From Deinandra increscens subsp. villosa (Eukaryota > Streptophyta > Magnoliopsida > Asterales > Asteraceae): 64,000 nt of DNA. Made by a program: the position numbers and the translations under genes. This document shows positions 42,106-53,307 of this stretch, piece after piece; positions within the stretch are counted from its first letter, which is position 1; every line of letters begins with the position of its first letter. A model generated the notes under the pieces. The model was not told the origin of the DNA, searched no databases, and saw only the letters and a program-made list of their open reading frames with translations. Where the stretch lies: assembly GCA_039602395.1 (NCBI GenBank), contig JBCNJP010000012.1:30924454-30988453 (forward strand), read 5' to 3'.

Positions 42106-43951
42106 TAGGGCTGGGCAAAGTCGGTTTCCCGACCCGACCCGAATCCCGATTTTCACCAAATATGAGGACCGAATACCGACCACCATGACTTTCTCGGGTA
42201 TTTGTTACAGGCTATGTCGGTTCCATCGGGATTTCATTTTCACCCGAGACCGAGGAACATGAAGAAAGCTAAGTAGAGATTTTGACATTTGCAATCGATT
42301 TAAGGTCTGATTGCACTGGACGATGCACATAGATTGCTTGATTCACAGGTACTTTTATTTTCCTAGCGCTATTCGGAATTGCCACTACCGTGTTGATCAT
42401 TATTTTTCCCGTAATTGGATGTCACGAACAAAGATTATGTAAGAAGTTGAAGGAAATCGGGTTGGAATGAAGAATTAACTATTTGATTTGATATATTGTA
42501 TTGCTGAACATCTATCGTTGGCAAGACAGAGATTCTTTCATCAAATTTAAGGTAAATTATCACAAAAATTAACTTGTCTAATTTCAGTTTTTCAATAATG
42601 TACGAGTAAAAACGTCACTATTACCTGAATCTTGTTATTTTGTATGTGAGTTTGGGGCTGGATTTATGATAATGAGTTCTCTAATTTGGTTTATTCATTA
42701 TTGCATACAACGTGTTTGTTGAAATGTGTAAGTGACAATGTAGACCATATTCTGAATAATAACTATGCTTGTTTCTACCACTATAACATGCCTTTAAAGT
42801 TGAGTAAAACATATAGTTTCAGCACTAATAGTAGTACTGATCTCAGTTTAAGTTTGAGTAACTATGAGTGCATTTGCTTCTAGTTTTTAGTGTTTTAAAC
42901 ACTTGTAACACTTAAGTCAGAATGGTTCAATTATTGATCCAAATTCTAATCCCATCATGTTTGCTTCATAAATGTCTTCTAACTTCAATTTATTGATATG
43001 CATTTAGTGTTTTAAACACTTTTAAGCTTCATTGAAATGATTAATAACGTCTGAGAGCTATACTTTTTGCATCCAGTTTAGCAAGGAACCTGGTAAGCAG
43101 TTTGAGGAGCTTAGGATTGTGTATATTGCTCGCCTCTATCAGGGATATTCTGATGATCTCAATCAAAATTATGATACAAGCTCTGTGAGTTGATTAAGAT
43201 TTTTTCCTTTTCAATGTTCATTTTATTTAACTCTATCTTTGCAGACTTCTTAGAGTGACCATATCAGTTTACAACCTGCTTCAACCATTGATGTTCTTTA
43301 TTTTGTAGTACATATCGGTTTTAGTACATCTCAATAAGTCACATACTTGTTTACAGCCTACTACCTACTGCAACCTGTGTTATTATTTGAATCCTGATCT
43401 ATAACCTTACTTGGTTTAAAACTTAGAAATATATTTTGTGATATCAGTACTTGTTTTAGTACATATCAATAAGTCACATACTTGTTACAACCTACTGCAA
43501 CTTGATATATATTTTGTGATTAAAACTTTTTTTTATTATAATGGTCTATATTTTTTTATAATTTAATTACATGTTATTATGGAATATATATCGTGATTAT
43601 CTTTTACATATAAATAGGATTTATAATTTTATTATAATCTTATATAACTATATAATTTATAATTAAATGTTATTATCTTTTACAGATTCAAACTTGGATG
43701 GGAAATCGAGATATGCAAATTGATTAAAAGTGGGATGGAATTTCGAGATATGCAAATTGATTAAATATTGGGTCGGTTTCTCGGGATTTTCGGTTTTCAT
43801 TGGATAATACTCGAGACCGAGACCGATCCCGACTTTCACAAATAATACAAACCGACATCAACTGTAACTATGTTTTTTCGGTTCGGTACTCGGGATTTTT
43901 CGGGCCGGTTTCTTGGGATTTCTCGGGTACCCGATATTATGATCACCCCTA
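42106..43951. mobile_element. 1.85-kb hAT-type non-autonomous element
   Basis: The left end TAGGGCTGGGCAAAG and the right end TGATCACCCCTA form short imperfect inverted ends of the TAGGG-TG type. They are flanked by a perfect 8-bp duplication TGTTTCAA (42098-42105 and 43952-43959), the size expected for hAT elements. The inner edges carry repeated CCCGA/TCGGG motifs in inverted orientation. No transposase frame is present. An exon-like piece lies at about 43077-43192. Confidence 0.85.
43077..43192 (+). pseudogene. Exon-like fragment inside the hAT element
   Basis: A biased open stretch encodes FSKEPGKQFEELRIVYIARL and then YQGYSDDLNQNYDTSS, bordered by GCATCCAG and GTGAGTTG, which look like splice acceptor and donor. 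It may be a captured host exon or a transposase remnant. I do not recognise it. Confidence 0.35.
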
Positions 43952-43959
43952 TGTTTCAA

Positions 43960-44543
43960 TTAGGTCACTCATGTCATTTTTATCCCAATTACATAACTTA
44001 ATATCCAAATCGAGTCATGTCCTTTTTTCCATGTGTCAAGAAAAAAATGGAGCACAAGATGTTGGTTTTAGATTTTTTAATATATGAAATTATAAATATT
44101 AAATTAAAAACACTTTATTTACATTAGAAAATTTTTAGAAAATATTAAAATTCATGTTATCACTTGATGTTAGCCTTAAATAAAAGGTATGTATATTAGA
44201 AGCCACATATGCCGGCATTGCCGTTATATGCAGAACAAATATTGAATAAGATTATGATGGTTGAGGTATGGATGAATTGGAGCACAAGAAAATAAGGGTG
44301 ACGGCTGCAAGGTAAACAGTTGATGGAATTCGAAGAAGGGAAGATTGTTAGGGAGGTTGTGTATGTAAGGAAGGACGATGCAACAATGATATCGAAGACA
44401 ACGTATGTAGCACTCACGAAGAAATAATGTATATGAATACCTTTTGGCGCATATGGTACAGAAACGGAAAAATTCAATGTAGATCTCAATAATTCAATAA
44501 TAGAATATACATTTACAAATATATTATTTCATGGGCAGATATG
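43960..44543. other. Non-coding stretch
   Basis: A 97-codon minus-strand frame (44196-44489) has no recognisable domain and a hydrophobic, biased composition. I do not call it a gene. Confidence 0.4.
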
Positions 44544-44914
44544 ATTTAAATAATAACAAGTTTCATCAATTGGCCGACATTAATCCCGAATAACAAAATG
44601 TTAACTATCAAGCCCAAGATTTAACCTATTTCCTACAACGATCTCTGACTAACGAAAACTTAATGACGTTAGTTTTTTATGAAACATTGGATTTAAATAA
44701 TCGCAAGTTTCATTAATTGGCAGGTAATAATCCCAAGTTTCATAAAAATGATCCCAAGTTTCATCAGTTGGCCGTTTCATCAAAATTAACGTTGTTAAGT
44801 TTCTGTTAGTTAGGGATTGTTCTAGTAAAATAGGTTAAAAGTTGGTCTCGGTAGTAACATTTTGTTACTTGAGATTAATGTCGGCTAATTGATTAAACTT
44901 GAGATTATTTAAAT
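44544..44914. mobile_element. Small inverted-repeat element (MITE)
   Basis: The left part ATTTAAATAATAACAAGTTT and the right part ending AAACTTGAGATTATTTAAAT are inverted copies. The similarity extends over roughly 130 bp on each side, including GCCGACATTAATC and CAAAATGTTA. There is no coding content. The target duplication is not clear. Confidence 0.6.
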
Positions 44915-45047
44915 CCAATTTGTCTATTTCATGTAATGTAATGCGTTTAATGAGTTGGGGTATATAAAAAATTCATAACACCCGTTATAAAATTCTAAAT
45001 GGAATGTATTACTTTTTGGAACCCCCTTAGGCCTAACAAGTTGCAGA

Positions 45048-45069
45048 CTCGCCCGCACGTTGTGGCGAG
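45048..45069. other. GC-rich hairpin (Helitron-like end candidate)
   Basis: CTCGCC and GGCGAG pair around CGCACGTTGTG. Similar hairpins precede the Helitron-like ends at 18800 and 62533, but here no CTAG-type terminus follows. Confidence 0.3.
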
Positions 45070-45169
45070 CCTGCAATAACAATGTCCTTTAGTTTTATTT
45101 GATTTTGTGACCCACCTACGTTTCACGACAGGCCATCCAATTACCCGTCAGTTCAAGTAAAAAGAACGT

Positions 45170-45366
45170 TTAAAAAATAAAAGTTAAAAAGTTAAGGAGT
45201 ATATAACGTAAAACTGTAATAGTCTCGTGGTAAAAGTATATAACTATAAAAGTATACTAAAGATGAAAGTAGAAAAGTTAAAAGTTTCGTGGTGGCTAAA
45301 CTATGAAAACCTAAAGTTTACTATACCGTTAAAGAAAAAAGAAGTGTTAAAGTTTACGGTAGAAAA
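45170..45366 (+). repeat. Left half of an AT-rich imperfect repeat split by the Gypsy element
   Basis: It contains AAAAGTTAAGGAGTATATAA, AATAGTCTCGTGGTAAAAGT and GTTAAAGTTTACGGTAGAAAA. Close copies occur at 55832-56460 on the other side of the Gypsy insertion. Confidence 0.75.
45362..45366. repeat. Target-site duplication GAAAA of the Gypsy element
   Basis: Matches GAAAA at 55832-55836. Confidence 0.9.
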
Positions 45367-47926
45367 TGTGACACCCGAGAATTTCAAGGTTAACTTCCGT
45401 TAGACAAACCCGTTAGTTACGTTATAAATGTTAACTTAGTAACTATTGCATAACTAGGCCGAATACACCCACGACCTTTGGTTGATCACCGAACCCGCCC
45501 ATATGTGTTATGTGTTCATCATTGATTGTCTTTATGTGCAATGTGATTTAAATACATGACTTATTATTGTGAATAGCATGATTAATTGTAAATACTTGAT
45601 TATGTGAAAACTTGCCCTTTTTGGTCGACCAGCGAAACTACTGGGCGAAACTATAGTGTCGCCCGGTAGCCAGCTAAGACAATCCAATATCACGAGACCA
45701 GAGCTAGTTTCGCCTGGCCAGCGAAACTGCCAGCGAAACTGGCTCCTGATATAAATAAACTTAATAAACCCTAGTAGCCTCATTTGCTTAAACCACACAA
45801 CAAACACACACACACTCTCCTACCTCGAGATTTCTGGTCAGCTGAGGATCACCAAGGATTACCAAGATCTTAGCCTTGAAGATCATTCATCCGGATCCTA
45901 AGATCAAACCGTGAGTCTCCAAAAACCACCATTCATGTGTTTTCTTTGTATTTCTCTTAAAAGCATGCCTAAATCTACATGAAATCACTTGATCTCTTAA
46001 TATGTTGCTTAGGAATGCTAGATCTACCATAAAGTCAGAAACTTTACGTGTAAAAACAAACCATGATGATGATTTATGCAATTTTGGTCATTTTAGGGTT
46101 TAGAAGTGTTTTTAGAGATTTAATGATTAAAATGCATGTTAAACATGATAAAGCTGCTTGATTTATGTTGGTAAATGCCTATGGATGCTAAATAATGAAT
46201 TGCATGTAAGATCAGAAGCTGTTAGGTTGATTTTTAGGCAAATCCGTATGTTTTTCGCGACCAGCGAAACTGCGTGTTCTCTGGGCGAAACTAAGTAGCG
46301 AAATTATGTCTCCTTCCAGCGACACTACCCAGCGAAACTATAGTGTCGCCGGGTAACCAGACCAGACCAGCTCGAACGAAACTACCGAGCGAAATACCTG
46401 AACGAAAGTTCAAACCAGTTTCCCTGCGAAACTAGGCTAGCGAAACTGCGTCAGCAGTTTCGGGCGAAACTAGCCTAGCGAAACTGTGTTACCGGGCATT
46501 GCCTAGCGAAAGTGTTGCCCGTGCACCTAGCGAAACTGCCTAGCGAAACTGTGCTAGCGAAACTAAGACCTGACCTAAAAACCAAACTTGTGAAATTTGC
46601 TTAAGTGTTATGCCATGACTTACATGATTATACCATGATGAAACATGCTTGATATCTGATTTATATGAACCCTTGTTTATGATCAACCATTGGTGTCGTG
46701 TGTCGGTATGTCGAGTCATAGTTGCAACGTGCTATGTTATGGGCCATAGTGACGTTAAGTAAAGATTAGACACGAAACTAATACTTAAGACCTAAACGTG
46801 TTCATAGGTCTTCGTTAAACAAACAATATTTGGATTACTTGAAGTGTAGCAGTGCAACCCAAGGTGAGTGTCACTAAACCGATTACCGTGAACCCGTTTG
46901 GGTCACACAGATCAACTAAAAGAAAAACAATGCAGACAAACTCGAGAGTGCTAGGCACCTCCCTGATGAACATGAAAACTCGGAGTGCTCGGCACCCATT
47001 GAATGAACTTGAAGTGTTTTATGGGAAACACTGGTGAAACTTAACAAACTATTTCTGAAACGAAAACTGTTTTAATATGGCTAGTGTAGGTTAAAGTCTA
47101 AACCACATGATATCACATGTTTTCTAAGGATGCCTTATAACTTAAAAGTCCTCAACTAAAATTGTGCCATTAATTGTAAAGCGAGGGGATGTTGGGTAGA
47201 TCTACTGGAGTTTGACAAACTCCGCCCCGTGGCACGAGGAGTGCACGGAGGTACAATATCAGCCTATCTGACCGTGATCCCGAGAGGACACGGGGGAGGC
47301 AAAAACCGCGATGACGTAGGTCCGCACCGTACGGGATGGCTCGGCCCCCACAAAATAAGTCAGCTTTGGTACAAACTTCCTTAGAGCATGGAACAACGGA
47401 TTAGCTACCCGCGATATCGGTTGAGTCCTTTAACTTTACGGAACTAGTACATACCCGATGACGTAGGTCACGGACAAACCATTTATAAACTGAGATTTAA
47501 TGACGAGCATTGCTTTTCACAAATAAATAACTTGTAAGTATACCTTGACACGAATTATGATTATGAGACCGGGCCAATGCTTGACAAGCCCACTGTGAAC
47601 TCACCAACCGTTAGGTTGACACTTGCGTGGTTTAAACTTTTGCAGATCGCTAAGGAGTATCCACCGGAGGTTGGCACGGCACGTGAAGACTCTTATTTTT
47701 TATTTAACTTAAATTGGGGATTTATAAAACAATGAATTTGTAAGGCACGTGGTTAGTGCCAGGATAATTATTTTTCCGCTGCGTATGTAATTTAAGACTC
47801 TGATTTATAACTTGTGTTTGAACTAACCCTGATTCGTTTAGTATTTGTAACTATGGTTGTGGATCCTGGTCTAGTCGCGCCCCTTAACGGTATAAACTCC
47901 GTTAGTGGTATTTTGGGGGTGTGACA
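45367..47926 (+). repeat. 5' LTR of the Gypsy element
   Basis: 2560 bp. A TATA box (TATAAATA, 45750-45757) suggests that transcription starts shortly after 45780. Two clusters of GCGAAACT-type motifs lie at 45620-45745 and 46255-46570. Short frames here are not genes. Confidence 0.95.
46255..46570 (+). repeat. GCGAAACT motif cluster in the 5' LTR
   Basis: About ten copies of AGCGAAACT or GGCGAAACT separated by 4-20 bases, with another four upstream at 45620-45745. The 3' LTR lacks some copies. Confidence 0.85.
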
Positions 47927-47929
47927 GAT

Positions 47930-47942
47930 TGGTATCAGAACC
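47930..47942 (+). promoter_or_regulatory. Primer binding site
   Basis: TGGTATCAGAACC lies three bases after the 5' LTR. It matches the initiator-Met tRNA complement with one mismatch (A for G). Confidence 0.9.
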
Positions 47943-48467
47943 ATAGGTTGCAGAGAACTGGAATCATTTTTGAAAACGATTTGGAAACTGCAACTTGAAA
48001 ACCTTGGTTACAAAACGAACAAACGAATTCCCAAAGACAAAATTTTTACGTGCCAACCTGGGATACTCGCTCTGCTGTGTAAGTAAAGGCTTAATACGTA
48101 TGTATATATATATATATAAATATATATGTATAGACCGTGTCTAAGTAGTCTAACGGAAGACCTTAGCAAATTTTCACACGAATACGAAATGCGACCGCGA
48201 ATACGCACACTACTCTGGGGAAAGCGACAACGAAACAACGCTACACGCTACGACCTGATTTCTACTACGACGACTACGCCGACGGTGACTTTATGGGAAG
48301 CCGACCTTCGACGATAGCACTTACGACGTTCTCCGACGACGCCTCGATTTTGCACAAAATTTTCTGGACTAATAGTGGGATAACGGGGACTGGCTAATAT
48401 ACATATTATGGGATATGTATAATGTATAACTGTGACTGAACACTGGCTACTTTAACTGTTCAGCAAG
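47943..48467 (+). other. Leader of the Gypsy element
   Basis: Non-coding. It contains a short TA run (48102-48118) and many ACGAC/CGACGA steps around 48225-48330. Confidence 0.7.
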
Positions 48468-48588
48468 ATGTCTGGAAGAGGAAACGGAAGAGGCGGCATA
48501 AACATGACGCCTGCACAGCTGCAAGCGATGATTAATGAACATGTGCAAGCCGCGGTGGCAGCCGTCCAAGCTGCATATGCCGCACAGG
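48468..48588 (+). CDS. Gypsy gag N-terminal segment (possible exon 1)
   Basis: The ATG at 48468 starts MSGRGNGRGGINMTPAQLQA, the standard beginning of gag in Tekay-type plant elements, followed by an Ala-rich helix. The frame is the same as the long downstream ORF, but a TAA at 48606-48608 stops it. The stop lies within a segment with splice-like ends (48589-48669). Confidence 0.7.
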
Positions 48589-48669
48589 GTAACTATTATG
48601 CCGGTTAAGGCACAAAGCAATTGTATTATGACCTGATTAATTTTAAAATCCAAACTATTTATGCATCAG
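48589..48669 (+). other. Candidate 81-bp intron in gag
   Basis: It begins GTAACT and ends ATGCATCAG, is about two-thirds A+T, has a CTGAT branch-point-like element, and has a length that is a multiple of three. It carries the only in-frame stop of gag. On either side the reading is in the same frame, and the flanks AAQG and NHHHCTFK are adjacent residues in the usual Tekay gag arrangement. Confidence 0.5.
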
Positions 48670-51600
48670 GAAACCACCACCACTGCACGTTCAAGTCCTT
48701 CATGGACTGTAAGCCGATGACATTTTCCGGCGAAGAAGGAGCTATAGGACTCCTTAGGTGGATTGAGAAGTCCGAAAAGGTTTTCTCCATGTGTAACTGC
48801 CCAGCTGAAAGCAAGGTGAAGTTTGCTACTGGTACCTTCGAAGGAGCTGCACTCTCCTGGTGGAACGCTGAAATTCAGATGGTTGGGCTAGACGCGGCTA
48901 ATAACATGCAGTGGGCAGCGTTTAAGGAGCTGATCATGGAAGAATACTGTCCACGTGACCAAGTCAAGAAGCTTGAGGGTGAATTCCTGAATTTGAAGAT
49001 GTCTGGGTCTGAAGTCGAACAGTACACTGCACGATATCATGAGTACGAGGTTTTGTGCCCCTCGATGGTTGATGCTGAGTTCAAACGCATTGAGCGTTAT
49101 TTGGAAGGCCTCGCGCCTCAAATCAAGAGTCTGGTGACTGCCAGCAACCCCGCTACCGTGCAGCAAGCCATTCGTCTGGCTCACAAACTTACTGATCAAG
49201 AGGTCGAGAAAGGTACTCTACCTGCGAAAGCCACTGAGAAGACTGCCTTGAGTGGCAAGAGAAAGGCTGATGATGAAGCTCCTGAAAACTCGATGAATGT
49301 TCAGAGTGTTGGAAACAGCACTGGGAGGTCTTATAACTCCCAAGGTCAAAGCAAGAGGTCCGGGAATAACAGTGGCAACTACCGCCAGGGCGGAAATGGT
49401 CAGAGCAACTACAAGGGTAACCTGCCCTTGTGCAACAGGTGTGGAAAGCATCATGCTGGTAATTGTAGGAAGAATATGAGTTGCGAAAGGTGTGGCAAGG
49501 GGGGCCACGAAGCAAAAGACTGTTGGGCAACTTTACCCGAGCAGCAAAACCGCCCCAGAAGGAACAGCAACAATCAAGGGAACAACTATGGGAACAATCG
49601 GGGCAATGGAAACAACGGTCAGAACCAGAACAACAACAATGGGGGAGCCCGTGGCTGCTTTGAGTGTGGTGCTCAAGGTCACATTAAAAGAGACTGCCCT
49701 CAGCTGAGAAGACAAGGGAACGGAAATCAGGGAAATAATGGTGGAAATGGTAGAGGTCGAGCTTTCGTCATGGGTCAGGGTGAAGCTCGCAATGACGCCA
49801 ACGTGATCAATGGTAAATTTATTTTGAACGGTTTCTTTGCTACTGTTTTATTTGATTCCGGTGCTGAAAGAAGCTTTATTTCCACTAAATTTGCTAGAAT
49901 AATTAATGCTAAACCGATCGACTTAGATGCTAAATATGTGGTAGAACTAGCAAATGGTAAACTTCATGATACGACTCAGATAATTAAGGGCTGTAAGTTA
50001 GAACTAGCTGGCCATACCCTAGGAATTGACCTTATGCCTTTCCCGATTGGTAGTTTCGACGTTATAGTAGGAATGGATTGGTTATCCGAAAACCGTGCCG
50101 AAATTCTGTGTCAAGAGAAAGTGGTTCGTATCCCACTCGAAGACGGTAAAGTATTAACGGTTCAAGGTGAGAAAGGTGGAATAGTCACCGGCATTATTTC
50201 ATTCCTTAAAGCTCAGAAATGCCTCCGTAAGGGTCACTTCGCGATTCTTGCAAACGTCACTGACACGACACATCCCGAGCGCAAAATTGATGATTACCCG
50301 ATAGTTCGCGACTTCCAAGATGTATTTCCTGAAGATCTGCCTGGCTTGCCTCCATTTCGACAAGTTGAGTTTGGGATTGATTTGGCTCCAGGTGCCGCTC
50401 CGATTGCACGCGCTCCGTATCGTTTGGCTGTAAGCGAACTCAACGAACTCTCCGCGCAACTACAAGAGCTACTCGACAAGGGGTTTATTCGTCCAAGTTC
50501 GTCTCCATGGGGAGCTCCGGTACTGTTTGTTAAGAAGAAGGATGGAACGTTCCGCATGTGCATTGACTACCGAGAGCTTAACAAAGTTACGATCAAGAAT
50601 CGGTATCCACTTCCTCGAATCGACGATCTCTTCGATCAACTACAGGGTTCAAGCTACTTTTCAAAGATTGATCTACGGTCTGGATATCACCAGCTTCGCG
50701 TTCGTGATGAGGATGTACCCAAGACAGCTTTCAGAACTCGGTATGGTCACTACGAGTTCCTGGTTATGCCGTTTGGGCTAACCAATGCACCTGCCGTATT
50801 TATGGATCTGATGAATCGAGTGTGCAAGCTGTACCTCGATAAGTTTGTGATAGTTTTCATCGACGACATTTTGATCTACTCTAAGACAAAGGAAGAACAC
50901 GAGGAGCATCTGCGTCTTATTTTGGAATTGCTCCGCAAGGAACAGCTCTACGCCAAGTTTTCAAAGTGCGACTTTTGGATCCGCGAAGTCCAGTTTCTTG
51001 GACACATTGTTAATGAGGAAGGAATTCATGTCGATCCAGCCAAAGTGGAAGCAATAAAGAACTGGTCTACCCCAAGAGCGCCAACAGAAATCCGACAATT
51101 TTTAGGACTTGCCGGATATTATCGAAGATTTATTAAGGGCTTCTCTCAATTGGCTCAACCCTTAACAGCCTTAACGCACAAAGGAGTGCAATACAGATGG
51201 GGTGAAAAAGAAGAGCGCGCGTTCCAAACGCTTAAAGATATGTTATGTTCGGCTCTAATTCTTGCGTTACCCGATGGAGTTGACGACTTTGTGGTTTATT
51301 GCGATGCATCAATCCAAGGACTCGGCTGCGTGTTGATGCAACGAGATAAAGTGATTGCCTACGGGTCCAGGCAACTAAAGGATACTGAAAAGAATTATAC
51401 AACGCATGATTTGGAAATGGGAGCCGTTGTTCATGCACTCAAGATTTGGAGACATTACCTATATGGAACAAAGTGCACAATATTCACTGATCATAAAAGC
51501 TTGCAACACATCTTTGATCAAAAGGATCTCAACATGCGACAACGACGGTGGGTCGAGTTACTAAATGACTATGATTTGGCCATTAAATATCATCCGGGAA

Positions 51601-52904
51601 AAGCAAATGTGGTGGCAGATGCCCTAAGCAGAAAAGAGTACGAAAAGCCTCGTCGGGTACGAGCGCTTCAACTTACAATACATTCAGGATTACCGGATCG
51701 GATCCGTGACTGCCAACGAGAAGCTTTGAAAGCAGAAAACTTCGCAGCTGAGGCACTGCGTGGTGTAGATGGCCATTCTGAAGTTAAGTCCGATGGACTC
51801 ACGTACTATAATGACAGAATCTGGGTTCCATTGTTTGGAAATCTCCGTGAGCTCGTGATGGACGAGGCTCACAAGTCAAGATATTCGGTACACCCTGGAT
51901 CGGATAAAATGTACCAGGACTTGAAAAATCTTTATTGGTGGCCGAATATGAAAGCCGACATTGCTCGATATGTGGCTAAATGCTTAACATGCTCCAGGGT
52001 CAAAATTGAATACCAAAAGCCTTCTGGTTTACTGCAACAACCAAAGATCCCAGAATGGAAATGGGAGGATATCTCAATGGATTTTGTAACAGGACTACCT
52101 CATCGATCAAATCAACCGGATGCGATTTGGGTTGTCATCGATCGATTAACCAAATCGGCACATTTCATTCCGATGAAGGAAAGTGACAACATGGATAAAT
52201 TAACAAAGCTGTACATCGATAAAATTGTGAAGCTTCACGGTGTGCCTAAGGCTATCATTTCTGATCGAGATCCTCGATTTACTTCCCGGTTATGGCAATC
52301 AATGCAGGAAGCATTGGGAACCCGACTAGACATGAGTACAACTTATCACCCGCAGACTGACGGTCAGACGGAACGAACGATTCAAACCTTGGAAGATATG
52401 CTCCGAGCTTGCGTCCTTGACTTTGGGAAGGATTGGGAGACTCACCTCCCACTGGTGGAGTTCTCTTACAACAATAGTTATCATTCAAGTATAGGTGTTG
52501 CACCTTTTGAAGCACTTTATGGCAGGAAATGTAGATCGCCCGTGTGTTGGGCTGAAACGGGTGAGAAAGGGCTCACTGGACCGGAAATTATCCATGATAT
52601 GACCGAGCGAATTATTCAAATCAGGCAACGGCTAGCAGCAGCACGTGATCGACAAAAGAGTTATGCCGACAAACGCCGAAAACCTCTAAAGTTTGAGGTG
52701 GGTGACAAAGTATTGTTGAAGGTATCTCCTTGGAAGGGAGTGATACGCTTCGGGAAGCGTGGAAAGTTAAATCCTCGCTACATCGGTCCGTTTGAAATTA
52801 TTGGGGAAGTAGGCCCGGTGGCCTATCGATTGCAACTCCCTGCTGAACTCGATGGAGTTCACAACGTGTTTCACGTTTCCAAACCTGAAGAAATGTCTGG
52901 CTGA
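48621..52904 (+). CDS. Gypsy gag-pol polyprotein (capsid, protease, RT, RNase H, integrase)
   Basis: 1427 codons open from 48621; the true start is probably 48468. Residues 20-200 are the retrotransposon gag capsid (TFSGEEGAIGLLRWIEKSEK, LSWWNAEI). Three zinc knuckles lie at 271-282, 288-301 and 346-359. The protease active site is DSGAERSF at 412. Reverse transcriptase includes FRMCIDYRELNKVTIKNRYP and VIVFIDDILIYSK (catalytic Asp pair near residue 746). RNase H follows with VYCDASIQGLGCVL and IFTDHKSLQHIF. Integrase has an HHCC finger (HKSRYSVHPGSD, CLTCSRVK) and DDE core pieces (SMDFVTGLPH, AIISDRDPRFTSRLW, YHPQTDGQTERTIQ). The C-terminal GPY/F module (LNPRYIGPFEIIG) marks the chromovirus/Gypsy type. 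The frame ends shortly after HNVFHVS because of a one-base shift. Confidence 0.95.
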   Translation: MYYDLINFKIQTIYASGNHHHCTFKSFMDCKPMTFSGEEGAIGLLRWIEKSEKVFSMCNCPAESKVKFATGTFEGAALSWWNAEIQMVGLDAANNMQWAAFKELIMEEYCPRDQVKKLEGEFLNLKMSGSEVEQYTARYHEYEVLCPSMVDAEFKRIERYLEGLAPQIKSLVTASNPATVQQAIRLAHKLTDQEVEKGTLPAKATEKTALSGKRKADDEAPENSMNVQSVGNSTGRSYNSQGQSKRSGNNSGNYRQGGNGQSNYKGNLPLCNRCGKHHAGNCRKNMSCERCGKGGHEAKDCWATLPEQQNRPRRNSNNQGNNYGNNRGNGNNGQNQNNNNGGARGCFECGAQGHIKRDCPQLRRQGNGNQGNNGGNGRGRAFVMGQGEARNDANVINGKFILNGFFATVLFDSGAERSFISTKFARIINAKPIDLDAKYVVELANGKLHDTTQIIKGCKLELAGHTLGIDLMPFPIGSFDVIVGMDWLSENRAEILCQEKVVRIPLEDGKVLTVQGEKGGIVTGIISFLKAQKCLRKGHFAILANVTDTTHPERKIDDYPIVRDFQDVFPEDLPGLPPFRQVEFGIDLAPGAAPIARAPYRLAVSELNELSAQLQELLDKGFIRPSSSPWGAPVLFVKKKDGTFRMCIDYRELNKVTIKNRYPLPRIDDLFDQLQGSSYFSKIDLRSGYHQLRVRDEDVPKTAFRTRYGHYEFLVMPFGLTNAPAVFMDLMNRVCKLYLDKFVIVFIDDILIYSKTKEEHEEHLRLILELLRKEQLYAKFSKCDFWIREVQFLGHIVNEEGIHVDPAKVEAIKNWSTPRAPTEIRQFLGLAGYYRRFIKGFSQLAQPLTALTHKGVQYRWGEKEERAFQTLKDMLCSALILALPDGVDDFVVYCDASIQGLGCVLMQRDKVIAYGSRQLKDTEKNYTTHDLEMGAVVHALKIWRHYLYGTKCTIFTDHKSLQHIFDQKDLNMRQRRWVELLNDYDLAIKYHPGKANVVADALSRKEYEKPRRVRALQLTIHSGLPDRIRDCQREALKAENFAAEALRGVDGHSEVKSDGLTYYNDRIWVPLFGNLRELVMDEAHKSRYSVHPGSDKMYQDLKNLYWWPNMKADIARYVAKCLTCSRVKIEYQKPSGLLQQPKIPEWKWEDISMDFVTGLPHRSNQPDAIWVVIDRLTKSAHFIPMKESDNMDKLTKLYIDKIVKLHGVPKAIISDRDPRFTSRLWQSMQEALGTRLDMSTTYHPQTDGQTERTIQTLEDMLRACVLDFGKDWETHLPLVEFSYNNSYHSSIGVAPFEALYGRKCRSPVCWAETGEKGLTGPEIIHDMTERIIQIRQRLAAARDRQKSYADKRRKPLKFEVGDKVLLKVSPWKGVIRFGKRGKLNPRYIGPFEIIGEVGPVAYRLQLPAELDGVHNVFHVSKPEEMSG

Positions 52905-53148
52905 AGACATCGAAATAATTCCCTTGGAGGAATTGGAAATCGACGAACATCTGAGATTTATTGAGCAACCAGTAGAAATCATGGGACGCGAGGAGAAGGC
53001 CCTCAAACGTAGCAAAATTCCGATCGTCAAGGTGCGATGGAACTCAAGGCGTGGACCTGAATATACTTGGGAGCGTGAGGATCAGATGAAGAAAAAGTAT
53101 CCTCACTTGTTTGAGCAAACGTCCACAGAAACTCAAGGTATGATTTAA
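52879..53148 (+). pseudogene. Chromodomain C-terminus of the Gypsy integrase, shifted frame
   Basis: In the +1 frame relative to gag-pol, an open region includes LKKCLAEDIEIIPLEEL, IMGREEKALKRSKIPIVKVR and WNSRRGPEYTWEREDQMKKK, ending near HLFEQ and a stop at 53146-53148. The KVRW..R...EYTWE pattern is the plant chromovirus chromodomain, which guides integration to marked chromatin. The frame is lost by a single extra base in the AAA run near 52880. Without correction the polyprotein would lack this module. Confidence 0.85.
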
Positions 53149-53307
53149 TTTTGGGGACCAAAATTCCTTAACAGGAGGAGGATGTGACAACCCTAAAACT
53201 TTTTGCTTTCTTTCCCCAGCGACGACAGCAACGACGACAGCTGATGCTGCGAACGCTACGACACAAGAATAATTTTCGGGACGAAAATTCCAATTTCAGG
53301 GGAATGA
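53149..53307 (+). other. 3' leader with two polypurine/LTR-start-like copies
   Basis: TTTTGGGGACCAAAATTCC..AGGAGGAGGATGTGACAACC (53150-53192) and TTTTCGGGACGAAAATTCC..AGGGGAATGATGTGACACCC (53272-53317) are alike. The second is the working polypurine tract and LTR start. The first looks like an older or foreign LTR junction. Confidence 0.7.
53297..53307 (+). promoter_or_regulatory. Polypurine tract
   Basis: CAGGGGAATGA directly precedes the 3' LTR start TGTGACACC. Confidence 0.85.

Noticed and set aside
46852..47037. 61-codon frame repeated at 54757-54942
   Set aside because: Lies in both Gypsy LTRs; identical because the LTRs are identical, with no domain or codon signal.
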